This document shows positions 44,502 to 44,515 of a DNA stretch of 44,515 nucleotides, piece after piece. A model generated the notes under the pieces. The model was not told where the DNA came from, ran no database searches, and was given only the letters and a program-made list of their open reading frames with translations. The DNA comes from CAVYGM01 sp963768025 (lineage in GTDB: Bacteria > Bacteroidota > Bacteroidia > Cytophagales > Spirosomataceae): positions 1-44,515 of the forward strand of contig CAVYGM010000034.1 of NCBI GenBank assembly GCA_963768025.1, written 5' to 3'. Position numbers and translations under genes: made by a program. Position 1 is the stretch's first letter, and every line of letters begins with the position of its first letter.

Positions 44502-44515
44502 CATCCGGCTTGAAT

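Noticed and set aside
1..44515. CRISPR arrays, tRNA or rRNA genes, insertion sequences and prophage genes
   Set aside because: I looked for regularly spaced repeats, the T-arm consensus, conserved rRNA stretches and transposase or integrase motifs and saw none.

Overview
The window looks like chromosomal DNA of a Bacteroidota member, probably order Cytophagales (Spirosomaceae/Dyadobacter-like). The family placement is inference from gene content. Supporting signs are a type-B T9SS sorting domain (gliding-motility C-terminal domain), a DUF4290-murA pair, DUF1080 and Wzi-family proteins, a MurA with Asp in place of the catalytic Cys, and TTTG-N19-TAnnTTTG promoters that match the Bacteroidota sigma-ABfA consensus exactly at rpsL. 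Base composition is near 50% GC. No phage, insertion sequence, CRISPR array, tRNA or rRNA was recognised.

Layout. 1-4.5 kb, minus strand: an ECF sigma factor overlapping the start of a partner gene, two tandem DUF1206 membrane proteins, a broken GNAT acetyltransferase and ribBA (riboflavin). 4.6-9 kb: a secreted T9SS client, ybaB, a family 2 glycosyltransferase, a PspC-domain protein and a cold-shock protein. 9-12 kb: lysS and mutM, both frame-disrupted, then a small antitoxin-like gene followed by a perfect 16-bp inverted repeat. 12-17.3 kb: a secreted P1 (DmpA-type) peptidase, a quinone oxidoreductase/MaoC/FabG cluster, a rhodanese and an outer-membrane protein. 17.7-18.8 kb: rpsL-rpsG, closed by a terminator with no fusA after it. 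18.9-24 kb, minus strand: secreted or surface enzymes (GH43, M1 peptidase, endonuclease/exonuclease/phosphatase, Kelch). 24-32.9 kb: an McrC homologue with no McrB, a haloperoxidase-like lipoprotein, a methyltransferase, DUF1080, DUF3267 and Wzi. 33-40.3 kb: DUF4290-murA, MATE, CPBP protease and an FKBP-S41 envelope proteostasis pair. 40.5-44.5 kb: atpA-atpG, a LolA-like secreted protein and a small ORF.

Most genes are housekeeping or envelope functions in short operons separated by clear rho-independent hairpins. A strong property of this sequence is that several essential or conserved genes (lysS, atpA C-terminus, atpG, mutM) carry multiple single-base frameshifts, densest at 41.87-43.05 kb. 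This is best explained by residual indel errors in the assembly rather than biology.

I did not find a convincing undescribed multi-gene system. The best leads are: strong over-representation of the palindrome GGTACC (about 46 copies by eye against about 11 expected), which resembles a HIP1-like genomic signature; the solitary McrC; a haloperoxidase whose acid-base His is Leu; the REP-like inverted repeat at 12.06-12.12 kb; and a 120-nt self-complementary repeat between atpA and atpG.
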